Positions 32,777 through 41,859 of a stretch of 53,239 nt of DNA are shown here, in pieces (position 1 is the stretch's first letter; every line of letters starts with the position of its first letter). The translations under genes were made by a program, and so were the position numbers. This DNA is from Lachnospiraceae bacterium (lineage in GTDB: Bacteria > Bacillota > Clostridia > Lachnospirales > Lachnospiraceae). The notes beneath the pieces are model-generated. The model saw nothing but the letters and a program-made list of their open reading frames with translations. It did no database searches and was not told the origin of the DNA. The stretch is from NCBI GenBank assembly GCA_910575475.1, contig CAJTGD010000039.1:1-53239 (forward strand), written 5' to 3'.

Positions 32777-33560
32777 GGCTGACACCGCCTTTCGCTTCCT
32801 GCTTCTCTCCATCCGCCTGAGCATCCGCTTGGGATCCGTCCATACAGGAACCTTTCGCCCCCTGATCCTTCTCCCGTTCTGCTCCGCTTCGCTCCACGAT
32901 CCGCCCATCCTCGATTCGCACGATCCGGTCCGCCATCTGGGCAACGTCATTGTCATGGGTGATCAGCACCACCGTCTGCTGGAACTGCTTTGCCGCCAGC
33001 TTTAACAATCCGATCACGTCATGGCTGGTGGCCGTGTCCAGATTTCCCGTCGGTTCATCGGCCAGCAGGATCGCCGGCTTGGACACCAGGGCCCGGGCAA
33101 TGGCGGCCCTCTGTTGCTGGCCGCCTGAGAGAGTACCCGGAAGCGCCTCCTGCTTCCCTTTCAGTTTCAGAAAGTCCAGGATCTCCTCCGCAAATTCCCG
33201 GTCCACGTGCCGCCCGTCCAGCTCCACAGGGAGCACCACATTTTCAAATACATTCAGATCCGGCACCAGATTGTAGTTCTGGAACACGAATCCCACCTTC
33301 CGGCGGCGGAACACCGCAAGCTGCTCTTTGTTCATCTCGCTTAAGTTCCTTCCGGCCACATAGACCTCTCCGCCGGTGGGCACATCCAGCCCGCCGACCA
33401 TGTGGAGCAGCGTGGATTTTCCCGACCCGGAGGTGCCGATGACCGCCACAAACTCCCGCTCCCTTACGAGAAAATCCATGCCGTCCAATGCCTTTACTGT
33501 ATGCTCCCCAAGCTGATAATATTTTTTCAGGTTTTTTGTCCTGATGATCCATGATTCCAT
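32763..33560 (-). CDS. ABC transporter ATP-binding protein, MacB/LolD type
   Basis: The 265-residue ATPase has Walker A GTSGSGKST, Q-loop FVFQNYNLVPD, signature LSGGQQQRAAIAR and Walker B ILLADEPTGNLD. After about residue 222 a hydrophilic Gln/Lys/Glu-rich tail of 40 residues is extra to the family. It is coupled to the FtsX permease. GGAGGT precedes ATG 33560. Unlike the orphan ATPase at 25593 this pair looks intact. Confidence 0.92.
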   Translation of the reverse strand: MESWIIRTKNLKKYYQLGEHTVKALDGMDFLVREREFVAVIGTSGSGKSTLLHMVGGLDVPTGGEVYVAGRNLSEMNKEQLAVFRRRKVGFVFQNYNLVPDLNVFENVVLPVELDGRHVDREFAEEILDFLKLKGKQEALPGTLSGGQQQRAAIARALVSKPAILLADEPTGNLDTATSHDVIGLLKLAAKQFQQTVVLITHDNDVAQMADRIVRIEDGRIVERSGAEREKDQGAKGSCMDGSQADAQADGEKQEAKGGVSHAEK

Positions 33561-33711
33561 ATGTGTACCTCCATTACACTCTCTTTGTCATTTCTATCCG
33601 GAGCAGGTAATCCTCAATCCTTGTCCTCCTCCCCGAACTATAAACAAAGTATATCTCAAAAGAATCACAAACCGTTCTCAATGCAATATTTTTCTGAAAT
33701 AAGAGTTGGAC

Positions 33712-33752
33712 AAAAAAATCCCGGAATTTCTGACTCAATTCCGAGATTTTTT
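33712..33752 (-). terminator. Bidirectional terminator of the nucleoside/SAM/ECF unit
   Basis: AAAAAATCCCGGAATT pairs with AATTCCGAGATTTTTT (one mismatch) around a short loop; A- and T-tracts on both sides allow termination on either strand. It lies about 40 bases after the EcfT stop. Confidence 0.8.
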
Positions 33753-33789
33753 CCAGCAACCGCACAGCTGTTTTTTTAAGATATACACT

Positions 33790-34614
33790 TTAGAACGGAT
33801 TCCAATACCGCCCCCCGTTCACTGCCTGCAGCACAAAGGAGATCCCGATCAGCCCGAAGCCCAGGATCATGGTCCCGTAATCCAGGCCGGTAAACTTCCG
33901 CTCCCGATACCAGGTCCGTTTCGGCTCTTTTCCGAAGCACCGCAGCTCCATGGCGTTGGACACCACTTCGATCCGGTCCATGCTGGATAGGATCAGCGGC
34001 ATCAGGATGGCCGTCGCGCCTTTCAGCCGCTTGATGATGTTCTCCTTCCCGGACAGCTCCACGCCTCTCGCCTGCTGTGCCAGGGAAATGGAATGGAACT
34101 CGTCCATCACATCCGGGATGTAGCGGAGCGCCAGCGACACGGAATAAGAGATCCGGTAGCTCACTCCCAGCTTGTTCAGCGATGCCGCAAATTCGCTGGG
34201 CTGCGTGGTGGACACGAAGAGGATGACCACCGGGATGGTTGCCGTATACTTGAGGATCACATTTGCATGATACAGCAATTGCTGTGCCGTGACGCTGTAT
34301 CTTCCGATCAGGTCTATGAGCACCGTCCGGGAGCCGTACAGGCTGACCCCGTGCTCCGGGGAAAACAGATAGATCAGCAGGTTATTGAGGAACAGAAAGA
34401 CCAGGGAAAAGATCAGGATCACCTTCACTTCCCTCACCCTGATCTTAGACACCCGAAACAGCACCAGAGCGCAGACCGTAAGGAGGATCAGGTAGCGGGT
34501 GTCGAAGGTGATCATGGCCGCCAGAACCCAGCAGAGCATACACGCCAGCTTGGCCGCCCCTGTCAGTCTGTGGATCGGAGAAACTCTGTCGATATAATTA
34601 AATAACTGGATCAT
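33790..34614 (-). CDS. ecfT: ECF transporter transmembrane component (EcfT)
   Basis: The 274-residue membrane protein has about five helices and the EcfT coupling helices with QQARGVEL (about 181) and AMELRCFG (about 222), the two Ala-Arg-Gly-type motifs that dock onto the ATPases. ATG 34614 overlaps the ATPase stop as ATGA. It is the last gene of the unit. With the S component and fused ATPase it makes a dedicated ECF importer. Confidence 0.9.
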   Translation of the reverse strand: MIQLFNYIDRVSPIHRLTGAAKLACMLCWVLAAMITFDTRYLILLTVCALVLFRVSKIRVREVKVILIFSLVFLFLNNLLIYLFSPEHGVSLYGSRTVLIDLIGRYSVTAQQLLYHANVILKYTATIPVVILFVSTTQPSEFAASLNKLGVSYRISYSVSLALRYIPDVMDEFHSISLAQQARGVELSGKENIIKRLKGATAILMPLILSSMDRIEVVSNAMELRCFGKEPKRTWYRERKFTGLDYGTMILGFGLIGISFVLQAVNGGRYWNPF

Positions 34615-36371
34615 CCTCTTTTTTCCTCCTTCCAATCGTTTTGTGCCGATGCGCCGCCGGCCTGACGGTCTCTGCCTTCCTCCTCATAGTCGATAAAATG
34701 TTGCACGAACACATTGGGATCCTCGATCCCGCAGAGCAGCGACAGGTCGTAAAGCGACGTCTCCTTTAGGTTGGCCCGCTCAATGATCTCCGGGTTGGTC
34801 AGGATATTTGCCGAGGTGTCGTTGGCGATCACCTGCCCGCCGGAAAATACGACGGCCCGCTGGGCGTATTCCAGCATCAGATGCATGTCGTGGGTGATCA
34901 TGACCACCGTGATCCCCCGGCCGTGGAGTTCGTTCAAAAATTCCATAATCTCCGTATAATGCCGGTAATCCTGTCCCGCCGTAGGCTCGTCCAATATGAT
35001 CATCTGGGGATCCAGCGCCAATATCGACGCAATGGTGACACGCTTCTTCTGGCCGAAGCTCAGTGCGGACACCGGCCATTTCCGGAAGGGGTAGAGCCCG
35101 CAGATCTTCAAAACCTCCCCCACCTTCGCCGTGATCTCCGATTCCGGCACATTTCTCTGGCGCAGGCCGAATGCCACCTCGTCAAAGATCATGGGCTTGG
35201 AGATCATCTGGTTGGGATTCTGCATCACGTATCCGATCCGGTCGGCACGTTCTTTGATGCTGTAGTTTTTCATATCCTGCCCCTGGAATGTCAAGGTTCC
35301 CATCTGCTGCTTCTCGAACCCGCAGACCACCTTGGAAAATGTGGATTTCCCCGCGCCGTTGGTCCCTACGATGGCAAGCAGCTCCCCTTCATCGATGGAA
35401 ATATTGATATCCTTCAGGGCATGAAAGCCGTTATCATATGTAAAATCAATCTTCTCCGCTGTCAGAAGGGCTTTTCCTTCCGGTTTCTCCTTTGCCAGCT
35501 TCCGCGCGTGGAACCAGGTCCGGACTTTGTCTTTGTCTTCCTCTGTCAGTGTCAGGCTCCGGATGCTGCGTGGGCGGCATTTGGGTGTGATCTCCACTCC
35601 CGCGTATTTCAGGGCGGTCAGATACAGAGGCTCCCGGATCCCGTTGTCCAGCAGTATGTCCGTGGAAAGCAGTTCATCCGGCGGCGCGTCTGTCACGATC
35701 CGGCCGTCCTTCATCAGCACGATCCGGTCCACGTCCCGCCACAGCACGTCTTCCAGGCGGTGCTCGATGATGATGACCGTAGCCCCGGTCTCCTCCTGGA
35801 TCCGGTCTATGATCTCAATGGCCTTTTTCCCGGTGGCCGGATCCAGATTCGCCAGCGGCTCGTCAAACAATAAAATGCTGACCTCATTGACCATCACGCC
35901 TGCCATGGAGACCCGCTGCTTCTGGCCTCCGGAAAGGGCATCCGGCGAGTGCTCCAGATGGTCTCCGATGCCGACCTGGCGCGCCACCTGCCTGACGGTC
36001 TTTTTCATATCGTCCTGCCCGACGCAGGCATTTTCCAATGCAAACGCGATGTCCTCCGCAACGGTCAGGCCGATGAACTGTCCGTCCAGATCCTGCAGGA
36101 CCGTTCCCACCATCCTGGAGATCTCAAAGATGCTTAAGTGTTTTGTCTCCTTCCCCTGGATCGTCAGCTTCCCGGTGGATTCTCCCGGATACGCAAACGG
36201 GATCAGCCCGTTCATGCAATGGGTCATGGTCGATTTTCCGCAGCCTGACGGACCTGCGATCAGGATCTTCTCTCCGGGATAGATCTCCAGATTGATGTCC
36301 TTTAAGGTCGGCTCTGCCTGCGCGTCATACTGAAAACCAAAGTTTTCGAATTTTATGATCGGTTCTTTCAC
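34611..36371 (-). CDS. Fused ECF energy-coupling ATPase (EcfA-EcfA')
   Basis: The 586-residue protein contains two ABC ATPase domains: the first (about 1-240) with Walker A GPSGCGKST, signature LSGGQKQR and Walker B ILLFDEPLANLDP; the second (about 300-540) with Walker A GTNGAGKST, signature-like LSFGQKKR and Walker B MIILDEPTAGQD. Such double ATPases replace the separate EcfA1/EcfA2. The start is GTG 36371 after AGGAGG; a nearby ATG is out of frame. The 40-residue C-terminal tail is charged. Confidence 0.92.
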   Translation of the reverse strand: MKEPIIKFENFGFQYDAQAEPTLKDINLEIYPGEKILIAGPSGCGKSTMTHCMNGLIPFAYPGESTGKLTIQGKETKHLSIFEISRMVGTVLQDLDGQFIGLTVAEDIAFALENACVGQDDMKKTVRQVARQVGIGDHLEHSPDALSGGQKQRVSMAGVMVNEVSILLFDEPLANLDPATGKKAIEIIDRIQEETGATVIIIEHRLEDVLWRDVDRIVLMKDGRIVTDAPPDELLSTDILLDNGIREPLYLTALKYAGVEITPKCRPRSIRSLTLTEEDKDKVRTWFHARKLAKEKPEGKALLTAEKIDFTYDNGFHALKDINISIDEGELLAIVGTNGAGKSTFSKVVCGFEKQQMGTLTFQGQDMKNYSIKERADRIGYVMQNPNQMISKPMIFDEVAFGLRQRNVPESEITAKVGEVLKICGLYPFRKWPVSALSFGQKKRVTIASILALDPQMIILDEPTAGQDYRHYTEIMEFLNELHGRGITVVMITHDMHLMLEYAQRAVVFSGGQVIANDTSANILTNPEIIERANLKETSLYDLSLLCGIEDPNVFVQHFIDYEEEGRDRQAGGASAQNDWKEEKRG

Positions 36372-36446
36372 GAATCATGTCCTCCTATTTCGTTTCGCAC
36401 GGAAAAAAGGGCAGCGAACAAGCCACCCTTCCTTACCAAATTGTTT

Positions 36447-36998
36447 TTAATCTTCCTTTTTCAAAGATCCCTTTTTCGCCCTGGTAGATGCGTACGCAAA
36501 GCACAGGATCGTACCTACGACTGCGGTAGACAGAATATTTCCCACGCTGCCCACTGCTCCCTGCAGGAAAATCTTTTCCACAGGCTCGTTGTAGATCAGA
36601 ATGTCCAGTCCCGGCGCGATCAGTCCCCAGGAGATCAGATGCGCGATAATCTGGACCACGTTAAAGATCACGGCGCCTTTGACACCGAATTCGCCCTTGG
36701 ACAGATCAATCTTATAGCCTACAAATCCCATCGCCAGTCCGAAAAACGCGGAACCTGCAACCCAGCTCCACCATACGCCCCAGCCGCTTGCCAGGTCGCT
36801 TAAGAAATGTCCGATCAGTCCCATCAGGCAGCCTGCGAGAGGGCCGAACAGCATCGCCATGACTCCGATCACCGGATAGTGCACGCTCAGCTTCAGGTTC
36901 GGGATCGGGGTGGGGATTGCGATATAGGTGCTCAGTACAAAAAATAACGCTGCCCCGATACCGATTGCTACGATTGTTTTTACTGCAAAATTCTTCAT
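36447..36998 (-). CDS. ECF transporter substrate-binding S component (UPF0397 family)
   Basis: The 183-residue membrane protein has five or six helices and the UPF0397 N-terminus (MKNFAVKTIVAIGIGAALFF, IPTPIPNLKLSVHYPV) with GPLAGCLMGLIGHFLSDLA. Databases often call this family a riboflavin-type S component, but its ligand is unproven. Its neighbours, a SAM hydrolase and a nucleoside hydrolase, point to a nucleoside or a related compound. GAGGAGG precedes ATG 36998. Confidence 0.85.
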   Translation of the reverse strand: MKNFAVKTIVAIGIGAALFFVLSTYIAIPTPIPNLKLSVHYPVIGVMAMLFGPLAGCLMGLIGHFLSDLASGWGVWWSWVAGSAFFGLAMGFVGYKIDLSKGEFGVKGAVIFNVVQIIAHLISWGLIAPGLDILIYNEPVEKIFLQGAVGSVGNILSTAVVGTILCFAYASTRAKKGSLKKED

Positions 36999-37058
36999 GT
37001 GTAAATCCTCCTCTATTCCTTTTTTATACGCTAAAGGCCGGTTGGCCGAACGTATCTC

Positions 37059-37913
37059 TCACCCCCGGGAATCCTTCCGGATGGCGATATGCCAGCTGTT
37101 CCCGGTTCCGATATTGTAAGCCCTTGCAAAGCTTCCCTGATTGATCGCCACCGCCATGCAGTTCAGGGAGTTCATATACAGCAGCGGTTCCCCGACATAC
37201 ACATCCGCGAAGGAATGGCCGTATACCATGGTATTGCGGTACAGTGTCCTGGTGTCGTTGCTGATCATCACTTCCACCCGCTCCCCGAACTCGATGCCCA
37301 GCTTTTTGAACAGCTCGATGGGGATGTTGGACCACAGGCTTCCGAAGCGCACATCCAGCACGTCAATGGTGCCCTGCACGCCGCCGTCCTCAGTCTCCTT
37401 TGCAGGGATCGTCGGCAGCTCCAGAACACTTTCCGGATCCATCTCCTCTCCCACCTGGTCAAATGTGATCTCCCCGGAGGCCAGCTTTGCCCCGGTAAAT
37501 GCATAGACGTCCCGGCCATGGAATGTATAGGATTCCTCCGAACCCGAACGGCGGTTCTTGGATTCGTCGATCAGCCGGACTGCCTCGATCCCCAGATTCC
37601 GTTTTACAAAGGTCAATGTGCCGTTATCCGGAGTCACCACGTACTGCCCGGTTTTGGTCTTTGCGACAATACTCCTTCTCGTGGAGCCCACGCCCGGATC
37701 CACCACCGATACAAATACGGTCCCCTCCGGCCAGTAGTTCACCGTCTGGATCAGACGGTAGCTGGCTTCCCATGTGTTGTAGGGTTCGATACCATGGGTC
37801 AGGTCATAGATCTTCAGATCCGGCGAGACCCCGTAGGCTACCCCGTACATGGCGCTCACCGCCCCGTCCTCCATGCCGAAATCCGTCTGGAACACCAATG
37901 CGTTTTTTTCCAT
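37059..37913 (-). CDS. SAM hydrolase (DUF62, SAM hydroxide adenosyltransferase)
   Basis: The 284-residue protein shows the family motifs QTDFG (9-13), VDPGVGSTRR (71-80), TPDNG and FHGRDVYA (131-138). D72, R79 and H132 fit the Asp-Arg-His triad that activates water in DUF62 enzymes, which convert SAM to adenosine and methionine; no halogenase-specific insertion is seen. GGAGAAG precedes ATG 37913. It lies between a nucleoside hydrolase and ECF genes, so adenosine may be made, moved or recycled here. Confidence 0.9.
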   Translation of the reverse strand: MEKNALVFQTDFGMEDGAVSAMYGVAYGVSPDLKIYDLTHGIEPYNTWEASYRLIQTVNYWPEGTVFVSVVDPGVGSTRRSIVAKTKTGQYVVTPDNGTLTFVKRNLGIEAVRLIDESKNRRSGSEESYTFHGRDVYAFTGAKLASGEITFDQVGEEMDPESVLELPTIPAKETEDGGVQGTIDVLDVRFGSLWSNIPIELFKKLGIEFGERVEVMISNDTRTLYRNTMVYGHSFADVYVGEPLLYMNSLNCMAVAINQGSFARAYNIGTGNSWHIAIRKDSRG

Positions 37914-37942
37914 TGCTTTCTTCTCCTTTTTGAATCTTCCAT

Positions 37943-38031
37943 GGGCTTGATGCGTTACAGATCCTGTATCTGCCAGTCATCTGCTGTTCAATCATTTTCT
38001 TGACCTATCACTCCAGACCGTGAATTGTAAC
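37943..38031. repeat. Structured repeat (family member 3)
   Basis: GGGCTTGATGCGTTACAG (37943-37960) matches 11211-11228 at 17 of 18 positions and GACCGTGAATTGTAAC (38016-38031) matches 11243-11258 at 14 of 16. The arms can pair. It fills the gap between the nucleoside hydrolase and SAM hydrolase genes. Confidence 0.5.
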
Positions 38032-38043
38032 CGCTGTTCTAAA

Positions 38044-39054
38044 TCATAAACAGAGTTTTCTGATCAGGTCTGTCATGAGCGCATCCCGCTCAATACGATA
38101 TACATATCTCATAGTATGCCTTTCCTTTGAAAATACATACCTCATCGGATCAAGTCTGTCCGTCTCCTCGAAACAGGAAGCCCCGGATATCCTCCAGGCG
38201 TCCTTAGAATCTCCCGCAATCTCCGGACAGGATACGAGCCGGTCGTTCATAAAGCGCTGCCCGTCATTGAGCAGCCAGGCCACCGCCGTCACGTCCCAGA
38301 TCACCTTAGCCCAGGCCGTGCCTGCCGCCCATTCTTCCACCGCTTCAATGGCATACCCGGCCAGATAATCCGCCAGCGGATTCTTTCCTATCAGGTACTT
38401 CTCCAACTCCGGCCTGCTGATCGAGAAGCTCTCCACCACGCCCCAGCATGGAAGCTGAACCAGCGGTACCCCGCTGTCAAACAGGATCTGCGCGGCAGCC
38501 GGATCCTCCGCCAGATTAAACTCCTCCATCTCCTCACAATGAAAGGCGCTTCCTCCCAGCCAGACGACCACCATCCGTTCTGTGATCTCCGGTTCACATA
38601 AAATTGCGGAGGCTATATTGGTTGCCGCCGCAATTCCAATCATATATAAAGGATTCTCTGCCGAATGCGCCATCGCCCTTCGGATCAGATCCTCGGAGGC
38701 TGCGGAAACCGCCGGAGCAATCCTGTTCTGCTCTTCCTGAACGGAGTTCCCGGCATGCTGCAGAAAATGCTCTGCTCCTTTGTACACTCTCTTCTGATAT
38801 TCCGAAGTGCCTGATAGCTCCAGGAGCTTTAAGATCTCCTGATAGCTTTTCTCCATCCCGTCCCTGGGCGTATCTGCCTTTTCATTCAAAAAAGGCGCCG
38901 CGTAAATGGCCTGCAGCCGGAGCCTGTCCGGATTCCGAAGCAGATATGCCAGCGCAAACTGGTCGTCCACCTCATTAAATGTATCCGTATCGATCACCAC
39001 ATCGACCGGATGCTCCGGGCACTGCAGCATGCGGATCCTCTGAGCCTCTTCCAA
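38044..39054 (-). CDS. Nucleoside hydrolase family protein
   Basis: The 336-residue protein has the N-terminal calcium-site motif DVVIDTDTFNEVDDQFAL (from about residue 17) and NIASAIL and FNLAEDPAAAQIL motifs of the IunH superfamily. These enzymes cleave the N-glycosidic bond of ribonucleosides. The DTDTFNEVDDQ form is a subgroup variant of DxDxxxDD, with unproved specificity. The start is probably TTG 39054, nine bases after GGAGG. A strong promoter precedes it and the SAM hydrolase follows, so it is the first gene of the unit. Confidence 0.88.
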   Translation of the reverse strand: MEEAQRIRMLQCPEHPVDVVIDTDTFNEVDDQFALAYLLRNPDRLRLQAIYAAPFLNEKADTPRDGMEKSYQEILKLLELSGTSEYQKRVYKGAEHFLQHAGNSVQEEQNRIAPAVSAASEDLIRRAMAHSAENPLYMIGIAAATNIASAILCEPEITERMVVVWLGGSAFHCEEMEEFNLAEDPAAAQILFDSGVPLVQLPCWGVVESFSISRPELEKYLIGKNPLADYLAGYAIEAVEEWAAGTAWAKVIWDVTAVAWLLNDGQRFMNDRLVSCPEIAGDSKDAWRISGASCFEETDRLDPMRYVFSKERHTMRYVYRIERDALMTDLIRKLCL

Positions 39055-39132
39055 ATCACAGCACCTCCATACAGATTGTGCAATTTGTTCACGAAATGCT
39101 TTTTACGTTCGTTTTGTTGTAGCACTTATACC

Positions 39133-39161
39133 ATTTTAGTCTTTTCTGACTCATCTGTCAA
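39133..39161 (-). promoter_or_regulatory. Sigma-70 promoter of the nucleoside/SAM/ECF unit
   Basis: TTGACA (39156-39161) and TAAAAT (39133-39138) on the minus strand are 17 bases apart, about 80 bases before the start codon. Confidence 0.8.
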
Positions 39162-39183
39162 CATATTTTGCCCACACTATCTA

Positions 39184-40170
39184 TCAATCCCCCGGAAACA
39201 GGATTCCCGCCTTCTTCCTTGCCTCTTCCAGAATCTCGATCACATGGATCATCACATCCAGCCGCCCATACACTGCCTCATAGTCTCCGGCAAGCATACA
39301 CTCTGTGAGCTTCTGCACCTCATAGAACCGCCATTCCGGGTTGTCCTGCTGATCAAAGGTCTCCTCCGAATCCTTCGTGACCACCCGGATCTCCGCGAGC
39401 CCGTTGCTCCCGTCCCGGATATAGATATGTCCCTTCTCGCCTTCGATCTGGAAATAATTGACGCCCCAGGTGTCCTTCGCCCCTGCCGAGCTGCTGACAA
39501 ATCCGTCATACTGCATGATCAGTACCCCGGAGGTATCCGCCAGCTCTCCGCGCCGGTTGGGATAATAGACCGATGACAGCGGCTTTCCGAACAGCGCCGC
39601 GTTCAGGTATACATTATAAAAATTGATATCCATCAGGCACCCGCCGCCATATTCCGGATTGAATACATTGGGCACCTCCCCCTGCAGCACCAGGTCATAA
39701 CGGCTGGAATACTGGCTGTAATTCCCAAGCACCAGCCTCACCTTCCCCACCTTCGGCAATTCCCTTTTCAGCACCTCCAGATTCGGCAGGTACGCGGTGG
39801 GTACGGCATCCGCCAGAAACAGACGCTTTTCCTTCGCCAGAGCCGTCAGCTCCCTTGCCTGGTCTGCTTTTGTACAGAAGGGCTTCTCGCAGATCACATG
39901 CTTTCCCGCCAGGAGCGCTTTTCTAGTCTGCTCATAATGCAGCAGGTTCGGCGACGCGATATAGACCGTATTTATCTCCTCATCCGCCAGAAATGCATCC
40001 AGATCCGTGTAAACCCGGCCTGCCCCGTATTCTGCCGCAAGCTGCTTTCCCTTTTCCTCCATTCTGGAATAGACGGCGGTAAGACGGATCCCGTCCGTTA
40101 CATTTACCTGATCCAGTATGGTGTGTACGATCGAACCGGAGCCGATGGTTCCCAAGCATAATTCTTTCAT
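39184..40170 (-). CDS. Gfo/Idh/MocA family oxidoreductase
   Basis: The 328-residue protein has the N-terminal Rossmann fold (GTIGSGSIVHTIL), the CEKPF motif at about 94-98 and the C-terminal domain signature GGGCLMDINFYNVY. The usual EKP lysine is present. Members oxidise or reduce sugars, cyclitols or similar with NAD(P). AAAGGAG precedes ATG 40170. It lies upstream of the nucleoside hydrolase promoter and may be a separate unit. Substrate unknown. Confidence 0.9.
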   Translation of the reverse strand: MKELCLGTIGSGSIVHTILDQVNVTDGIRLTAVYSRMEEKGKQLAAEYGAGRVYTDLDAFLADEEINTVYIASPNLLHYEQTRKALLAGKHVICEKPFCTKADQARELTALAKEKRLFLADAVPTAYLPNLEVLKRELPKVGKVRLVLGNYSQYSSRYDLVLQGEVPNVFNPEYGGGCLMDINFYNVYLNAALFGKPLSSVYYPNRRGELADTSGVLIMQYDGFVSSSAGAKDTWGVNYFQIEGEKGHIYIRDGSNGLAEIRVVTKDSEETFDQQDNPEWRFYEVQKLTECMLAGDYEAVYGRLDVMIHVIEILEEARKKAGILFPGD

Positions 40171-40256
40171 GTCGTGTTCTCCTTTCTGCTCTCTGCTTCT
40201 GATAAAATCAGTTCAAAAGTTCTTAGAGTCCCCGCTTGATAAGTGCCTTCCATTTT

Positions 40257-40701
40257 TTATTCAAAAAATATAATAGAACCCCTGCATATTCTCTGTTCCG
40301 CATGCTCTATTTCTTCCATTTTCTTCTTAATTCTCGCAGAAGTACACTTTCCATCATGATCTAATTTCTTAATAAACTTTTTATAACGTAAATAAGTGTC
40401 TTTCCTTCCTTTAACCAAACCAGAAGACGTATCTGAGATAAACTGACCTTTCTTCCAAATTCCATTTAAGCATAATACATGATTCATCCGGAACGAAGTG
40501 AATGTCATTCTGCAGAATATTCTTTGTTGGCACACCATTCATTCCTTTCAGCATCCCGGACAGCACTACAGCAATTGCCTCAAGTACAGATGTTTTTCCA
40601 ACTCCATTATCTCCGATCAGAAGATTTACTCCTGGGGTAAATTCAATCTCCATACTTTTTACTGCTTTAAAATTATTGATAGAAATACGTTCCAGATACA
40701 T
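40257..40701 (-). pseudogene. RecF/OLD-like AAA ATPase, truncated and frameshifted
   Basis: The first 90 residues (ISINNFKAVKSMEIEF, LLIGDNGVGKTSVLEAIAVVLSGM) are a RecF/OLD-type ATPase N-terminus with Walker A GDNGVGKTS. The frame stops at 40411. Another frame continues GRKDTYLRYKKFIKKLDHDGKC to 40257. The signature and Walker B regions are missing, so the protein is non-functional. It ends 23 bases before the TlpA gene starts on the same strand. Confidence 0.6.
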
Positions 40702-40724
40702 CTGTTCGCCGCCCTGATCTTCCT

Positions 40725-41327
40725 TTAATTTTCCGGGCTTTCCTCAAGAATCCCGTCAATGATCTCTTTCCACGCCGCTTTATCTCTGGCTCCCACAACG
40801 GTATCCAATATCTTCCCTTCCCGGTCGATAAAAAATGTCGTCGGCACCGCCGATACGCCGGAAAGCAGCCCGTCATTCAAGGACTCATTCAGCAGCAGAT
40901 GCGGATAGTCCGCTTCGGTCTGTTCGATCAGCACCTCCACAAGCTCCAGTTTCTCTTCCTCCGCCCCTTCCGGCACATTGCTGACAATCCCGATCAGCTG
41001 AAAGTCCTCCTTGTCATACTCCTGCGCCAGTTCTCCCAGCTCCGGCATCTCATTCAGGCAGGGACTGCAGTAGGTTGCCCATACATTGATCATCGTAAGT
41101 CTGGACTCTGAAAAAATTTTCGACGTAACCGCATTTCCCTCCATGTCATTTCCCTCAAAATCCGGTACTGCAGAGGAGTCCTTTTCCTCCTGCTCCGATA
41201 CGCTCTCTGTATTTTTCCGTGCAGCACCCTCTTCGCTTTCCCCTGCGTCCGTACCTCCCGCGCAGCCGCAAAGCAGGCTCACTGCCAGAATACAGGACAG
41301 CAGACACTTTTTATAATACTTCTTCAT
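40725..41327 (-). CDS. TlpA-family thioredoxin-like lipoprotein
   Basis: The 200-residue protein has a signal peptide with lipobox LLCGC, a disordered acidic linker and a thioredoxin-fold domain (about 60-200) with active site WATYCSPC (CxxC) and cis-Pro region SAVPTTFF. It acts outside the membrane as a thiol-disulfide exchanger. No CcdA partner is near. A longer frame exists, but ATG 41327 follows AAGGAGGG. It lies 33 bases downstream of the methyltransferase gene. Confidence 0.9.
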   Translation of the reverse strand: MKKYYKKCLLSCILAVSLLCGCAGGTDAGESEEGAARKNTESVSEQEEKDSSAVPDFEGNDMEGNAVTSKIFSESRLTMINVWATYCSPCLNEMPELGELAQEYDKEDFQLIGIVSNVPEGAEEEKLELVEVLIEQTEADYPHLLLNESLNDGLLSGVSAVPTTFFIDREGKILDTVVGARDKAAWKEIIDGILEESPEN

Positions 41328-41360
41328 AAATAACACCCTCCTTATAAAATCTGTGACCAC

Positions 41361-41828
41361 TTACAGCAAGTGGCCGCCCGCATATCCGGTCAGGCTTCCG
41401 TTGGCGCCCACCACCCGATGGCAGGGAATGATAATGGAAATGGGATTGTGCCCCACGGCGCCGCCCACCGCCTGCGCGGACATCCCCGCAAGTCCGCGGA
41501 TCTCGGCCACTCTCCGCGCGATCTCCCCGTAGGTCGTAACCTCTCCATAAGGGATCTCACAGAGGAGCTTCCAGACGCATTTGCGAAATTCACTTCCCTC
41601 CGGGCGCAGAGAGAGCTCTTCAATGGCTGGTCTCTTCCCTTGAAAATAGCGGTCCAGCCAGTCCTTTGCATGGTTCAGGATCTCAGAATCCGCGCATTCC
41701 TTCATTTCTTCTTTTATAGAACCGAGGAAATACTTCTGGCCTTCGATCCAGAGCCCGGCAAGCGCTCCATCCTTTTCCGCAAGTAAAAGCCTGCCCACCG
41801 GGGAGTCATAATACATCGTATGATACAT
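41361..41828 (-). CDS. ogt: Methylated-DNA-protein-cysteine methyltransferase, C-terminally truncated
   Basis: The 155-residue protein has the MGMT core: helix-turn-helix VTTYGEIARRV, the active-site motif PCHRVV, and SLTGYAGG. The acceptor Cys is present. Homologues continue about 15-20 residues after GYAGG with an alpha helix (KxxLLxxE); here HLL then a stop follows. The repair protein may be less stable or inactive. GGGAGG precedes ATG 41828. Next to the TlpA gene on the same strand. Confidence 0.85.
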   Translation of the reverse strand: MYHTMYYDSPVGRLLLAEKDGALAGLWIEGQKYFLGSIKEEMKECADSEILNHAKDWLDRYFQGKRPAIEELSLRPEGSEFRKCVWKLLCEIPYGEVTTYGEIARRVAEIRGLAGMSAQAVGGAVGHNPISIIIPCHRVVGANGSLTGYAGGHLL

Positions 41829-41859
41829 CGTCGTGCCTCCCATAAGATCAAAAATTCGT

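Noticed and set aside
34881..35873. 330-codon plus-strand frame inside the double ATPase gene
   Set aside because: Antisense shadow; the minus strand encodes an excellent ATPase.
36999..37058. Riboswitch before the ECF S component
   Set aside because: The gap is only 60 bases and shows no structured leader; the S gene follows the SAM hydrolase in one operon.
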